Assembly (NCBI RefSeq): GCF_003121705.1
Contig: NZ_PYHR01000002.1
Span: forward strand, 992,001 to 1,056,000
From: Serinibacter arcticus
Lineage (GTDB): Bacteria; Actinomycetota; Actinomycetes; Actinomycetales; Beutenbergiaceae
Length of the DNA stretch: 64,000 nt
Reading direction: 5' to 3'
Positions 18,338 to 28,250 of this stretch are shown here, piece by piece (positions within the stretch are counted from its first letter, which is position 1; every line of letters begins with the position of its first letter). The notes below the pieces were generated by a model that saw only the letters and a list, made by a program, of their open reading frames with translations, was not told the DNA's origin and did not search any database. The position numbers were made by a program, and so were the translations under genes.

Positions 18338-18934
18338 TCACGACGCACGGGCCCCGCGCGCGATCCGCCAACCGCGGACGACGTAGTCCACGCCCGTGGC
18401 GACGGTGACGGCGAGCGCCAGATAGAGCACGACGAGCGCCAGCACCCGGAACGGGTCGGGATCGGCGAAGGAGGACCACGGCACGACGAGGAGGGTGATG
18501 GCGGTCATCTGGAGAACGGTCTTGATCTTCCCGCCGACCGACGCTGGCATGATGGAACGGCGGACCAGCAGGGCGCGCAGGACGGTGATCCCGATCTCGC
18601 GGACGGCGATCAGCAGGGTGACCCACCACGGGACCTCTCCGAGGGCGGACAGCGTGAAGAAGGCCCCGAGGGTGAGCGCCTTGTCGGCGATCGGGTCAGC
18701 CAGCGTGCCGAACGCGGTGACGAGGTTGCGGCTGCGAGCCAGGTGGCCGTCCAGCTGGTCGGTGACGGAGGCCAGCACGAACACGACGAGCGCCCACCAG
18801 CGGGCGGCGGTGGTTCCCTGCGCCAGCAGGACCACGAAGACCGGGACGAGAACGAGTCGACCGATGGTCAGGGAGTTGGGAAGATTCCACATCCCCGTCC
18901 GCCAGGACGACGCCGTGCTCTCGATTCCCGCCAC
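18338..18934 (-). CDS. pgsA: CDP-diacylglycerol--glycerol-3-phosphate 3-phosphatidyltransferase
   Basis: Makes phosphatidylglycerol phosphate in the inner membrane. The 198-aa protein has the CDP-alcohol phosphotransferase motif complete: DQLDGHLAR, eight residues, then GTLADPIAD, with both metal-binding Asp pairs. Four to six membrane helices are visible (about 25-43, 46-60, 85-110, 130-150, 163-185). GTG 18934 has TAGTGT 6 bases upstream and is probably leaderless; the ATG at residue 15 (MWNLPNSLT) is an alternative start. It leads the pgsA-cinA-clgR run. Confidence 0.93.
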   Translation of the reverse strand: MAGIESTASSWRTGMWNLPNSLTIGRLVLVPVFVVLLAQGTTAARWWALVVFVLASVTDQLDGHLARSRNLVTAFGTLADPIADKALTLGAFFTLSALGEVPWWVTLLIAVREIGITVLRALLVRRSIMPASVGGKIKTVLQMTAITLLVVPWSSFADPDPFRVLALVVLYLALAVTVATGVDYVVRGWRIARGARAS

Positions 18935-18940
18935 GTCACC

Positions 18941-18946
18941 ACACTA
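18941..18946 (-). promoter_or_regulatory. pgsA leaderless -10 element
   Basis: TAGTGT on the minus strand, 6 bases before the GTG at 18934. Confidence 0.45.
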
Positions 18947-18966
18947 GAGGTCGGAGAGACGAACCC

Positions 18967-20316
18967 ATGACATCGCGTGCCAACCGTGACCCTCGCTCCT
19001 CGGAGCCCCGGCGCCCCGGGAGGTTCACCGCCGGCATCGTCACGGTGCTGGCCTTCGCGGTTCTCGGCGTGCTGGGGGCGGCCGCCGCCACGGGCACGTT
19101 CTCCACCCCGCCCGCCCCGACGGCGAGCACGGAACCGAGCACACCGCCACCGTCGCCGGAGGAGCCCGAGCCGTCGGAGACCTCCCCCGCGCCGGAGCCG
19201 ACCACCGACCCGCCGTCGCTCCCGGCGACCTTCACGATCCTCGCGGCGGGCGACGTCCTGCCTCACACCACGGTCCAGCGCAACGCGGAGACCGGTGACG
19301 GCGGCTGGGACTTCAGCCCGCTCTGGGAGCCGGTGACCCCGTGGGTGCAGGCGGCCGACCTCGCCCTGTGCCATCTCGAGGTGCCCGTCGCCCCCACGGG
19401 GACCGACCCCGTCGGCTACCCCGTCTTCGGCGCTCCGCCCGCGATCGTCGCCGACCTCGCCGACGGGGGCTGGGACGGCTGCTCGACCGCGTCCAACCAC
19501 TCGGTCGACATGGGTCGGGCGGGGCTCGAGCAGACCCTCGACGCGCTCGACGCCGCCGGGATGGGTCACGTGGGGACCGCCCGCACCGAGGCGGAGGCGG
19601 CCCAGCCGCAGCTCTACCAGCTCGAGCGGGAGGGCCAGGTCGTCACCGTGGCCCACCTGTCCGCCACCTACGGCACGAACGGCCTCCCGATCCCGTCCGA
19701 CGCCCCGTGGTCGGTGCAGCTGATCGACGTCGACCAGCTGAACGCACAGGCCGCGGCGGCCCGGGAGTCGGGTGCCGACCTCGTGCTCGCCTCCGTGCAC
19801 TGCTGCGAGGAGTACACCGACACGCCCGTCCCCCGTCAGGTCGAGATCGCCCAGGACCTGGCCGCCGGCGGCCAGATCGACCTCCTGATCGGCAACCACT
19901 CGCACGTGCCGCAGCCGATGGAGATGCTCCCCGGGGGCCCCGGGGGCTCGGGGATGTGGGTCGCCTACTCGATGGGCAACTTCATCTCCAACCAGGACGA
20001 GAACTGCTGCCGGTCCCAGACCGGGACGGGGACGCTCATGTGGGCGACCGTGGAGAGGCCCCCCGAGGGACCGGCCCGCGTGACCGGCCTCGAGTGGACG
20101 GCCGTCCCGGGCGACCGCCTCGGCGCCCAGCGCATCTACGCGATGCCCGACCTGCTGACCGAGCGCGTCGACGCACCGTTGCTGACGCTGTCGCGGACCG
20201 AGCTCGAGCGTCGGCAGCAGCAGGTGCTCGACGTGATCGGCACCCAGGTGCCCGAGCGGACGGAGCCACCGGTGCCGACCGGTGCGGCGCCCGTCGTCGT
20301 CCCCCGCCCGCGCTGA
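18967..20316 (+). CDS. Secreted CapA family (poly-gamma-glutamate capsule-type) protein
   Basis: A 449-aa protein with an N-terminal membrane segment at 21-42, a Pro/Ser/Glu-rich spacer to about 88, and a CapA-type metallophosphoesterase-like domain: ILAAGDVLPH, then CHLEVPVAPTGT, STASNHSVDMGRAGLEQTLD, ASVHCCEEY and LLIGNHSHVPQPMEM with SMGNFISN. These are the conserved Asp/Asn/His positions of the family. Homologues take part in capsule polymer handling, but most actinobacterial copies are uncharacterised. Cys-Cys pairs in the domain suggest an extracellular location. The ATG has GGAGAG upstream. No capsule genes are nearby, so the substrate is open. Confidence 0.82.
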   Translation: MTSRANRDPRSSEPRRPGRFTAGIVTVLAFAVLGVLGAAAATGTFSTPPAPTASTEPSTPPPSPEEPEPSETSPAPEPTTDPPSLPATFTILAAGDVLPHTTVQRNAETGDGGWDFSPLWEPVTPWVQAADLALCHLEVPVAPTGTDPVGYPVFGAPPAIVADLADGGWDGCSTASNHSVDMGRAGLEQTLDALDAAGMGHVGTARTEAEAAQPQLYQLEREGQVVTVAHLSATYGTNGLPIPSDAPWSVQLIDVDQLNAQAAAARESGADLVLASVHCCEEYTDTPVPRQVEIAQDLAAGGQIDLLIGNHSHVPQPMEMLPGGPGGSGMWVAYSMGNFISNQDENCCRSQTGTGTLMWATVERPPEGPARVTGLEWTAVPGDRLGAQRIYAMPDLLTERVDAPLLTLSRTELERRQQQVLDVIGTQVPERTEPPVPTGAAPVVVPRPR

Positions 20317-20352
20317 CGAGTCTGCGCTGACGAGTCCGCGCTGGCGAACCCG
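20311..20352. repeat. 14-bp tandem repeat, three copies, at the CapA stop codon
   Basis: Copies at 20311-20324, 20325-20338 and 20339-20352; the third is diverged. The CapA stop codon is inside the first copy. Together with 20353-20368 it could fold into an imperfect hairpin (GAGTC/GACTC) that ends the convergent CapA and ftsK transcripts. Confidence 0.7.
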
Positions 20353-20359
20353 CGCCGAC

Positions 20360-23259
20360 TCAGCGTCCGGTGAGGCTCCAGGCGTCCTCGGACTCCTCGT
20401 CGTCGTCGCCGTCCGCGTAGACCTGCGGCCGCGAGGCCAGGTCCTGCGCCACGAGGTCGACCGGCCCGGCGGAGGGGGCGGTTGTCGGGCCGGACGGACC
20501 CGACGGCGCCGCCGACCCGGCCGGCGCCTCCTCGCCGCGCAGCACCGCGAGCGTGCCCGGCAGCTCCTCGGGCGTGACCATGACGTCGCGCGCCTTGGAG
20601 CCCTCGGACGGGCCGACGATCTCGCGGGACTCCAGCAGGTCCATCAGACGTCCGGCCTTGGCGAAGCCGACCCGCAGCTTGCGCTGGAGCATGGAGGTCG
20701 AGCCGAACTGCGTCGTCACGACGAGCTCGGCCGCCTGCAGCAGGAGCTCGAGGTCGTCGCCGATGTCCTCGTCCACCTGCTTCTTGGTCGCCACGACGGC
20801 GACGTCCTCGCGGTAGGACGGCTTGAGCTGGCTCTTCACGTGCTCGACGACGGCGTGCACCTCGGACTCGGTGACCCACGCCCCCTGCACGCGCATCGGC
20901 TTGGCCGACCCCATCGGCAGGAAGAGCGCGTCGCCCTGGCCGATGAGCTTCTCGGCGCCGGGCTGGTCGAGCACGACGCGCGAGTCGGCGAGCGACGACG
21001 TCGCGAACGCCAGCCGGCTGGGGACGTTGGCCTTGATGAGACCCGTGACGACGTCGACCGACGGTCGCTGGGTCGCGAGCACGAGGTGGATGCCGGCCGC
21101 ACGCGCGAGCTGCGTGATGCGCTGGATCGACGCCTCGACGTCGCGCGGGGCGACCATCATCAGGTCGGCCAGCTCGTCCACCACGACCAGCAGGTACGGG
21201 TACGGCGTGAGCACGCGCTCGCTGCCGGGCAGCGGCTTCAGCCGGCCCGACCGCACGGCCTTGTTGAAGTCGTCGATGTGCTTGAAGCCGAAGTTCGCGA
21301 GGTCGTCGTAGCGCGCGTCCATCTCCCGCACCACCCAGTCCAGCGCCTCGGCGGCCTTCTTGGGGTTGGTGATGATCGGGGTGATGAGGTGCGGGATGCC
21401 CTCGTACATCGTGAGCTCGACGCGCTTGGGGTCCACGAGGATCATGCGGACCTCCTCGGGCGTGGAGCGCATCATGATCGAGACGATCATCGAGTTGACG
21501 AAGCTCGACTTGCCCGCGCCCGTGGCACCGGCCACGAGCAGGTGCGGCATCTTGGCGAGGTTCGCGATGACGTAGCCGCCCTCGACGTCCTTGCCCACGC
21601 CCATCACCATCGGGTGCTCGTCGCGGTGCGCGACGGACGAGCGCAGCACGTCCCCCAGCACGACCGTCTCGCGGTCGGCGTTGGGGATCTCGATACCGAT
21701 CGCGGACTTGCCGGGGATCGGCGAGAGGATGCGGACGTCGGCGCTGGCGACGGCGTAGGAGATGTTCTTGCTCAGTGCGGTGACGCGCTCGACCTTGGTG
21801 CCGGCGCCGAGCTCGACCTCGTACCGCGTGACCGTCGGACCGCGGGTGAAGCCCGTGACCTCGGCGTCGACGTCGAACTGGGTCAGCACGTCGGTGAGCG
21901 CCTCGACGACGCGGTCGTTCACTGCGCTGCGCTTCTTGTGCGGCGCCCCCTCCACCAGCACGTCCGCGGCGGGCAGCGTGTAGGTGAGCGACGGGTCGAG
22001 CATGAGCTGCTCTGCCCGCGGCGGCAGCACCTGCGTCGGCGGGGCCTGGAGCTCGAGCGGCTCGGTGATGGGGTCGGCGAGGTCGATGTCGACGACGTCG
22101 CCCGCCGCCGAGACCGGGGCGGCGGCCCGGCTGCGGGCGAGCGCGGCCGCCTCGGCCGCGTCCGTGCCGGCGGCAGGGACGGTGCGGCCCGGGCGCGAGC
22201 TTCGAGCCGGTCGGACCGGCTCGGGCTCGGGCAGCTCCTCGTGCAGGTCGGGGCGCACGAAGGCCTCGTCGGCGACGCGCTCGCCGATCGCGGGCCGCGC
22301 GCCGGACGGCTTGCGACCGCGCGCCCGACCCAGCGCCTGCGCGGGGAGGTCCTCGTCGTCGGGGTGCTCCTCGCCGTCGCGGGCCTCGTCATCGCGCTCC
22401 GGGTGGTGCCCGGCGATCTTGTCGCCGAGCGCACCGAGGCGCTCGGGGATGGCGCGCACCGGCGTCGCGGTCAGCACGAGGAGGCCGAAGAACGCCAGGA
22501 TCACGAGCAGCGGGATCGTCACGACCTCGCTCAGCAGCGCTGAGACCGGGTTCGCCGCGACCCAACCGACGATGCCGCCGGCGCCGCGCAGCCCCGCCCA
22601 GCCGGCCCCGGGCTCGGGCAGACCGCCACCGACGGCGAAGAGTCCGCAGACCGCGAACGTGATGACCGACAGACCGATGGTGATGCGGCCGTTGGCGGGG
22701 CCGAGGTCGGGGTGGCGCATGAGGCGGACGGCCAGGGCGACGAGCAGCACGGGGATCACGACGGCGACACGTCCGACGGCGCCCGCGGCGACGACGTGGA
22801 TGATGTCGGGGCCCGAGCCCGTGAGCGAGAACCACTCGCGTGCGCCGACCGCGATGGCCAGCGCGACGAGCAGCAGGGCGAGGCCGTCGCGACGGAGCGA
22901 GGGGTCGATCCCCTTGGCCCGGTGCCGACCGAACGGGCGGCACCGCCGAGGACGTGCGCGGTCCCGAGCCAGACGCCGCGGGCCATCCGGACCGGGAGCG
23001 CGGGGCGGGGCGGGGTGGCGGGGGCCTTGGAGCTGCCGCCCGAGCGTGAGCTGCCACCCTTGGTGCCGCCGGAGCTGCGTCCCGGGCTCGACTGGCCCGA
23101 GGCCGAGGTCTTCGCGGCCGGCTTGGTGCCGGTCGCCGTCGCGCGCGAGGTGGACGCCGTCCTGGCCTGACCGGCAGCCGTCGTCCGTGTCGCATCGGTC
23201 CGACCGGCTGCGCGCGCCGCCGAGGCCGTGCGTCCGGGGGACGCCTGCTTGCCTGCCAT
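20360..23259 (-). CDS. ftsK: DNA translocase FtsK, with a single-base frame break in the N-terminal part
   Basis: Septal motor that pumps chromosome ends through the closing septum. The reconstructed 966-aa protein has a basic, low-complexity start ([13 protein letters not shown]), four membrane segments (about 140-160, 170-200, 215-235, 260-285), a Pro-rich linker, the motor with Walker A GATGAGKS and [15 protein letters not shown], and the C-terminal winged-helix gamma domain that reads KOPS sites ([21 protein letters not shown] over one helix). Start ATG 23259 has AGGAGGAG upstream. The start frame and the motor frame join if one base is added at about 22925-22945, which also restores [13 protein letters not shown] typical of relatives. 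Likely assembly deletion. Confidence 0.92.
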
Positions 23260-23404
23260 GTGGTTCTCCTCCTGGTGCGGTGCGGGGCGCCCTGTGCGGG
23301 CGCACTCCACGCGCCAACTCAACCACGCGGGTCAGCCCGCGCCCGGGACCGACACCCGCCCGACCCCTGCCCTCCGCCCGCCCACGGCCCGTACCTGCCC
23401 GGGA

Positions 23405-23446
23405 ACGACCGACGGACCCCGCCTGCTGGCGGGGTCCGTCGGTCGT
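23405..23446. terminator. 19-bp perfect hairpin after the RNase J gene
   Basis: Arms 23405-23423 and 23428-23446, loop TGCT. It lies 16 bases past the RNase J stop on the minus strand and 146 bases before ftsK, so it separates the two transcripts. No T tract. Confidence 0.8.
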
Positions 23447-23461
23447 GCGGGCGGTCGGGGC

Positions 23462-25147
23462 TCAGGCCTCGACGACCACCGGGATGATCATCGGGCGACG
23501 ACGCAGCCGCGTGGAGGCCCAGCGGCCCACGACCCGTCGCACGACCTGCTGCAGCTGGTGCGTGTCGGCGTTGCCGCCCCTGGCCGCCTCGGCGAGTGCC
23601 TGGGAGACCTGCGGGATGACGTCCTTGAGGGTGGCGTCGTTCTCCGCCAGGCCCCGGGTGTGCACCTGCGGGCCGGCGATGACCTGACCGGTCGTGGCGT
23701 CGACCACCGCGAAGACGGAGATGAAGCCCTCCTCCGAGAGGATGCGACGGTCCTTGAGGTCGTTCTCGCCGATCTCGCCGATGCTCGAGCCGTCGACGTA
23801 GACGTAGCCGCACGGGACCGCGCCGACGATGCGCGCACGCCCGTCGATGAGGTCGACGACCACGCCGTCCTCCGCGAGGATGACGCGCTCCGGCTCGACA
23901 CCGGTCTTGACGGCGAGGGCACCGTTCGCGACCAGGTGGCGGATCTCGCCGTGCACCGGCATGACGTTCTTCGGCTTGATGATGTTGTAGCAGTACAGGA
24001 GCTCGCCGGCGCTGGCGTGACCGGAGACGTGCACCTTGGCGTTGCCGGAGTGCACGACCTTCGCGCCCAGGCGCATGAGGCCGTTGATCACGCGGAAGAC
24101 CGCGTTCTCGTTGCCGGGGATGAGCGAGGAGGCCAGGACGATGGTGTCCCCCGGGCCGACCTCGACGCGGTGGTCGCGGTTGGCGATGCGCGACAGGGCG
24201 GCCATCGGCTCGCCCTGCGACCCGGTGCACATGAGCACCACGCGGTCGGCGGGCAGGTCGTCGATGCGCTTGACGTCCACGAGCACGCCCGGCGGCACCT
24301 TGAGGTAGCCCATCTCGGCGGCGATCGTCATGTTGCGCACCATCGAGCGGCCCACCAGGGCGACCTTGCGCTCGTTGGCCCAGGCGGCGTCGATCACCTG
24401 CTGCACACGGTGCACGTGCGAGGCGAAGCTCGCCACGACCAGGCGCCCGGAGGCGTTCGCGAAGACCTGGTCCAGGACCGGGCCGATCTCGGCCTCCGCC
24501 GTCGTGAAGCCCGGGACCTCCGCGTTGGTCGAGTCGGGCATGAACAGGTCCACGCCCTTCTCGCCGAGGCGGGCGAAGGCGCGCAGGTCGGTGATGCGGC
24601 CGTCGAGCGGCAGCTGGTCCATCTTGAAGTCACCCGTGTGGAGCACGGTGCCGGCGCCGGTGGTGACGGCCACGGCGAGCGCGTCCGGGATGGAGTGGTT
24701 GACCGCGATGAACTCGAGGTCGAACGGACCGAGCTTCGCGGTCTCGCCCTCGGCGACCTGGCGCAGCACCGGCGTGATGCGGTGCTCCTTGAGCTTGGCG
24801 CTGATGAACGCGAGCGTGAGCTTCGATCCGATCAGCGGGATGTCCTTGCGCAGCCGGAGCAGGTAGGGGACGGCCCCGATGTGGTCCTCGTGGCCGTGCG
24901 TCAGCACGACGGCCTCGACGTCGTCGAGACGGTCGGCGATCGAGGAGAAGTCCGGGAGGATCAGGTCGACGCCGGGCTGGTGGTCCTCGGGGAACAGGAC
25001 ACCGCAGTCGATGATGAGCAGGCGGCCGCCGTACTCGAGCACGGCCATGTTGCGGCCGACCTCGCCGAGACCGCCGAGCGCGACGACGCGCAGGGCGCCC
25101 TCGGGCAGCGGACCGGGCAGGGGCAGGTCGGGATGCGGGTGGGACAT
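23462..25147 (-). CDS. rnj: Ribonuclease J
   Basis: Metallo-beta-lactamase nuclease with endo- and 5'-3' exonuclease activity on RNA; together with PNPase (pnp, 7 kb away) it makes up the main mRNA decay enzymes of actinobacteria. The 561-aa length is normal. The zinc site motif is THGHEDHIGA, followed by HTGDFKMDQ and the beta-CASP domain (CTGSQGEPMAAL, SGHASAGEL, MPVHGEIRHL). The C-terminal domain ends at PVVVEA. ATG 25147 has GAAGGAAGG upstream. dapA precedes it by 29 bases, the order seen in Mycobacterium (rnj-dapA). Confidence 0.95.
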   Translation of the reverse strand: MSHPHPDLPLPGPLPEGALRVVALGGLGEVGRNMAVLEYGGRLLIIDCGVLFPEDHQPGVDLILPDFSSIADRLDDVEAVVLTHGHEDHIGAVPYLLRLRKDIPLIGSKLTLAFISAKLKEHRITPVLRQVAEGETAKLGPFDLEFIAVNHSIPDALAVAVTTGAGTVLHTGDFKMDQLPLDGRITDLRAFARLGEKGVDLFMPDSTNAEVPGFTTAEAEIGPVLDQVFANASGRLVVASFASHVHRVQQVIDAAWANERKVALVGRSMVRNMTIAAEMGYLKVPPGVLVDVKRIDDLPADRVVLMCTGSQGEPMAALSRIANRDHRVEVGPGDTIVLASSLIPGNENAVFRVINGLMRLGAKVVHSGNAKVHVSGHASAGELLYCYNIIKPKNVMPVHGEIRHLVANGALAVKTGVEPERVILAEDGVVVDLIDGRARIVGAVPCGYVYVDGSSIGEIGENDLKDRRILSEEGFISVFAVVDATTGQVIAGPQVHTRGLAENDATLKDVIPQVSQALAEAARGGNADTHQLQQVVRRVVGRWASTRLRRRPMIIPVVVEA

Positions 25148-25176
25148 GGAGTTCCTTCCTTCGGCTGACCCGTGGG

Positions 25177-26102
25177 TCAGGGTGTCGCGGGCTGGGCCGC
25201 GAGGATGCCGAGGGCGCGCAGCCGCTCGGCAAGGTCTGTGAGCTCGTCGGCGTCGGCCTCGACGAGCGGGGATCGCACGCTGCGGTGCGGGATGGTGCCG
25301 AGCAGCTCGAGGGTCGCCTTCGCGTAGACGGCACCCTGGCCGCCTCCCATGATCGCGTCGCACACGGGGGCGAGCTCGACGGCGAGGTCCTGCGCCCGGC
25401 GCAGGTCGCCCGCGCCGATCCGCTCGACCATCTCGGCGTAGGCGCCGGCCACGACGTGACCGACGACGCTCACGACGCCGACGGCGCCGTGGGTGAGCCA
25501 CGCGAGGTTGAGGTTGTCGTCGCCCGAGTAGAAGGCGAGTCCGGTCCGGCGCATCCGGGCGAAGCCGGTGGGGACGTCGCCCGTGGCGTCCTTGACCGCC
25601 AGCACGCGGTCGTGCGCGGCGAGCCTGTCGAGGACGTCGTCACCGATCGCGACGCCGGTGCGGCCGGGGATGTCGTACAGCATGACCGGCAGGTCGGCCG
25701 CCTCGACGACGCGGTGGATGTGGCGGTACACGCCCTCCTGGGAGGGACGGTTGTAGTACGGGGCGACGACGAGGAGTCCGTGCGCCCCGGTGCGCTCGGC
25801 CCCTGCGCGATGCGGACGGCGTGCTCGGTGTCGTTCGAGCCGGCGCCGGCGATGATGCGGGCCCGGTCCCCCACCGCGTCGACGACGGCGCGCACGAGCG
25901 CGTCCTTCTCCGGCTGGTGCGTGGTCGGCGACTCCCCCGTCGTGCCGTTGAGCACGAGACCGTTCGCTCCGTCGTCCACGAGACGGGTCGCCAGGGCGCA
26001 GGCCGAGTCGACGTCGATGCTGCCGTCGGGGTGCATCGGGGTCACCATCGCCACGAGGACGGAGCCGAACTCCTCCAGCGCGCGCGCGTTGCGGGTGCTC
26101 AT
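25177..26102 (-). CDS. dapA: 4-hydroxy-tetrahydrodipicolinate synthase DapA, with a single-base frame break
   Basis: Condenses pyruvate and aspartate semialdehyde, the first step of the DAP/lysine branch. The N-terminal part (GSVLVAMVTPMHPDG, NGTTGESPTT, AGAGSNDTEHAVRIAQ) and the C-terminal part (LYDIPGRTG, then LAVKDATGD with the Schiff-base Lys, SGDDNLNL) are in two frames. Adding one base to the C4 run at 25800-25803 restores GAERTGAHGLLVVAPYYN with the catalytic Tyr, giving 927 nt and 308 aa. ATG 26102 has TAGGTT exactly 6 bases upstream, the same hexamer as gluA, and no ribosome binding site, so it is probably leaderless. An essential gene with a lesion in a homopolymer argues for an assembly error. 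Confidence 0.93.
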
Positions 26103-26108
26103 GGGACG

Positions 26109-26114
26109 AACCTA
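26109..26114 (-). promoter_or_regulatory. dapA leaderless -10 element
   Basis: TAGGTT on the minus strand, spaced 6 bases from the ATG at 26102; identical to the gluA element. Confidence 0.55.
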
Positions 26115-26172
26115 CCGCTCGGACGGCCCACGCCCGATTCCGCGTCGGCTCCCCGACCCCGTGCGACGGCCG

Positions 26173-27516
26173 TCACGAGGCGTCCGGTGCGTACGCGGAC
26201 CGCACGCCGAGGTGCTCCTCGAGCGTGAGCCCCGACGTCACGAGCCGGGTCGCGAGCTCCACCCCGAGGTGGCGCAGGTGCCACGGCTCGTGGACGTAGC
26301 CCGTGACGGCCTCCTTGCCCTCCGGGTAGCGGACCACGAAGCCGAACCGGTGGGCGTTGGCGGCGACCCACAGCGCCTCGGGCGTGCCGTCGAAGGAGCG
26401 GGAGGCGTCGTTGACGTCGAGCGAGAGCCCGCTCTGGTGCTCCGAGTACCCGGGGCGCGAGGAGAACCGGTCCGCGGCGTTGCGCCCGTGCAGGGCCGCC
26501 CAGCCGTCGTAGGTGACGAGCTGGTCGCCGTAGCTGCGGTAGCCGGAGTGGACGAAGAGGCGCAGCCCGGCCTCCGCCGCGGCGGTGGCCGCCATGGCGT
26601 CGAAGGCGGCGGCGACCTCGGGTAGCAGGCCCGGGTCGTAGCCGTCCGGGAGCGGGATCGCCTTGTTCACGATCGGGACGCCGTCGATCGACGTCGGGGC
26701 GTCGGGGCTGGTGACGACCTCGGGGTGCGCGGCGGTGGCGGTCTCGAGCGACGCCCGGAGCACCGCGAGGCCCGCGAGGTCCGTCGGGGCGGTCCCGTCG
26801 GTCGCGGCCGCGGCCGCAGCGACCGCCGAGCGCAGGTCGTCGAGCTGGGCGGGGTCGGCGGCGATCGGCTCCCACTGCGCCAGGCGCGACCGGGCGGGGG
26901 CGAGCGCGTCCGTGACCGCCTGGGTGGCGACCGTCGTCCGGGCCGTCCGTACGTCCTCGACGGCGCCCGCGACGGCGGCGGTCGAGGCCTGCACGTCCGT
27001 GACGCTCGGCGTGGTCGAGACCGGGGCGTCGACGCGCACGTTCTCCACCGTCTCCGGGCGCGTGGCCACGGTGATCGGCGTGTCCAGCTGCGCCTGGGCG
27101 TCGGCGAGCGCGAGCGTCAGCGCGTCGATCGGGACGGCGTCGAGACCCGCGTTGGCCAGACCGCGCGCGTCCTCGGGGGTGTCGACGGCGTCGAGGTCGG
27201 TGCCCGCCAGCACCGCACCGCCGTCGTCGGCGGCCGTGCGCAGCTCGCCCAGGGCGGCGTCGAGGTCGCTGCGCAGCCCCGCCTCCGCCGTCGCGGCGTC
27301 GCTGCGGGCCGTCTCCACGCGCTCCGCGCGGGCGGCGCGCTCAGTCACGTACGCGGCCGTCCCTCCGCCGATCAGCGCGAGCACGAGGGCGACGGCGACG
27401 GTCCGGCGTCGGCGCACGATGCGGCGACGCGACGGGCGCGGGGGAGGGTGCGCGGAGACGTCAGGGTCGAGCTCACCTGGGCCTCCTCGACGGCGTGCGG
27501 GGCGGGCGGAGGACAC
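26173..27516 (-). CDS. Membrane-anchored D-alanyl-D-alanine carboxypeptidase, VanY/M15 family
   Basis: A 447-aa protein. A basic N-terminus is followed by one membrane segment at about 38-58, then about 200 residues rich in Ala, Thr, Asp and Val with coiled-coil character, and a C-terminal M15B domain. The domain has HSGYRSYGDQ, GYSEHQSGLSLDVND (zinc His and Asp) and EPWHLRHLG (zinc His with catalytic Glu). It should trim the fifth residue of peptidoglycan stem peptides outside the membrane. The helical spacer probably reaches across the periplasm-like zone. It lies directly upstream of dapA, whose pathway supplies the DAP of the same peptides. GTG 27516 is the only start before the basic region. 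Confidence 0.85.
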   Translation of the reverse strand: MSSARPARRRGGPGELDPDVSAHPPPRPSRRRIVRRRRTVAVALVLALIGGGTAAYVTERAARAERVETARSDAATAEAGLRSDLDAALGELRTAADDGGAVLAGTDLDAVDTPEDARGLANAGLDAVPIDALTLALADAQAQLDTPITVATRPETVENVRVDAPVSTTPSVTDVQASTAAVAGAVEDVRTARTTVATQAVTDALAPARSRLAQWEPIAADPAQLDDLRSAVAAAAAATDGTAPTDLAGLAVLRASLETATAAHPEVVTSPDAPTSIDGVPIVNKAIPLPDGYDPGLLPEVAAAFDAMAATAAAEAGLRLFVHSGYRSYGDQLVTYDGWAALHGRNAADRFSSRPGYSEHQSGLSLDVNDASRSFDGTPEALWVAANAHRFGFVVRYPEGKEAVTGYVHEPWHLRHLGVELATRLVTSGLTLEEHLGVRSAYAPDAS

Positions 27517-27602
27517 CGCCGACGGACGAGATTACCGCGAATGTCACGATCAGGTCACGGCGAGGTGCACGGCCCCCGCCGTCGTGCCTCAGAATGGTCG
27601 CC

Positions 27603-28211
27603 ATGACCTCGCCCCTCGTCGCCGACGTCGCCGTGCGGCCCGCCACCGCCGACGACGCCGCCACCATCACCGCCGTCCAGCTGGCGGCGTGGCGCGAGCG
27701 GCTCGGACCGGTCGCCGTCGAGTCGCTCGACGAGGCCGCCGTGCTCGCCACCTGGGCCGCGGCGATCTCGTCCCCGCCCGACCGCCGCGGTCGCGTGCTC
27801 GTGGCGACGGCGGGTCCCCGGACCGTGGGCTTCGCGGCGGCCGCGCCGTCAGCCGCCTCGCTCGCCGGCACGGCGCAGGACGGAACCGACGACGGCGACG
27901 GCGGCTGGACCGCCGAGCTCGTCGCCCTCGAGGTCGCCGCCCCGGACCGGCGCCAGGGCCACGGATCGCGCCTGCTCGCGGCCGTCGTCGACCTGGCCCG
28001 CGAGCGCGGCGCCCACCACGTGGGCGCCTGGTGCCTGCGCGAGGACGGCGAGCGCTCGACGTTCCTCACCTCGGCCGGCCTCGCCGAGGCCGGCGTGCGT
28101 CGCGTGCTCGCGACCCCGGCCGGCGAGGTCGAGGAGTTCCTCCTCACCGGGGCCCTCGGGCCCCGGGAGCCGGCGCCGGGCGGCGACGCCCACGCGGGCC
28201 ACACCCACTGA
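27603..28211 (+). CDS. GNAT family N-acetyltransferase
   Basis: A 202-aa protein with the GNAT fold: VRPATADDAATITAVQ at the N-terminus, the core strand ELVALEVAAPDRRQGHGSRLL (motif A, with RQGHGS binding acetyl-CoA) in two parts, and GAHHVGAWCLREDGERSTFL. The acceptor substrate cannot be told. The tail after about 185 is Gly/His rich (GGDAHAGHTH) and may bind metal or be disordered. ATG 27603 is preceded by CAGAAT at 7 bases, a weak leaderless signal. Divergent from the VanY gene. Confidence 0.8.
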   Translation: MTSPLVADVAVRPATADDAATITAVQLAAWRERLGPVAVESLDEAAVLATWAAAISSPPDRRGRVLVATAGPRTVGFAAAAPSAASLAGTAQDGTDDGDGGWTAELVALEVAAPDRRQGHGSRLLAAVVDLARERGAHHVGAWCLREDGERSTFLTSAGLAEAGVRRVLATPAGEVEEFLLTGALGPREPAPGGDAHAGHTH

Positions 28212-28250
28212 CCTCTTCCGTTCCCCATCGCCAGCCCTCGAGGAACCTCT

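Noticed and set aside
25177-26102. Programmed frameshifting in dapA and the other split genes
   Set aside because: No slippery heptamer with a downstream structure is shared, the shift is always a missing base, and the genes are unrelated. Assembly error is simpler.
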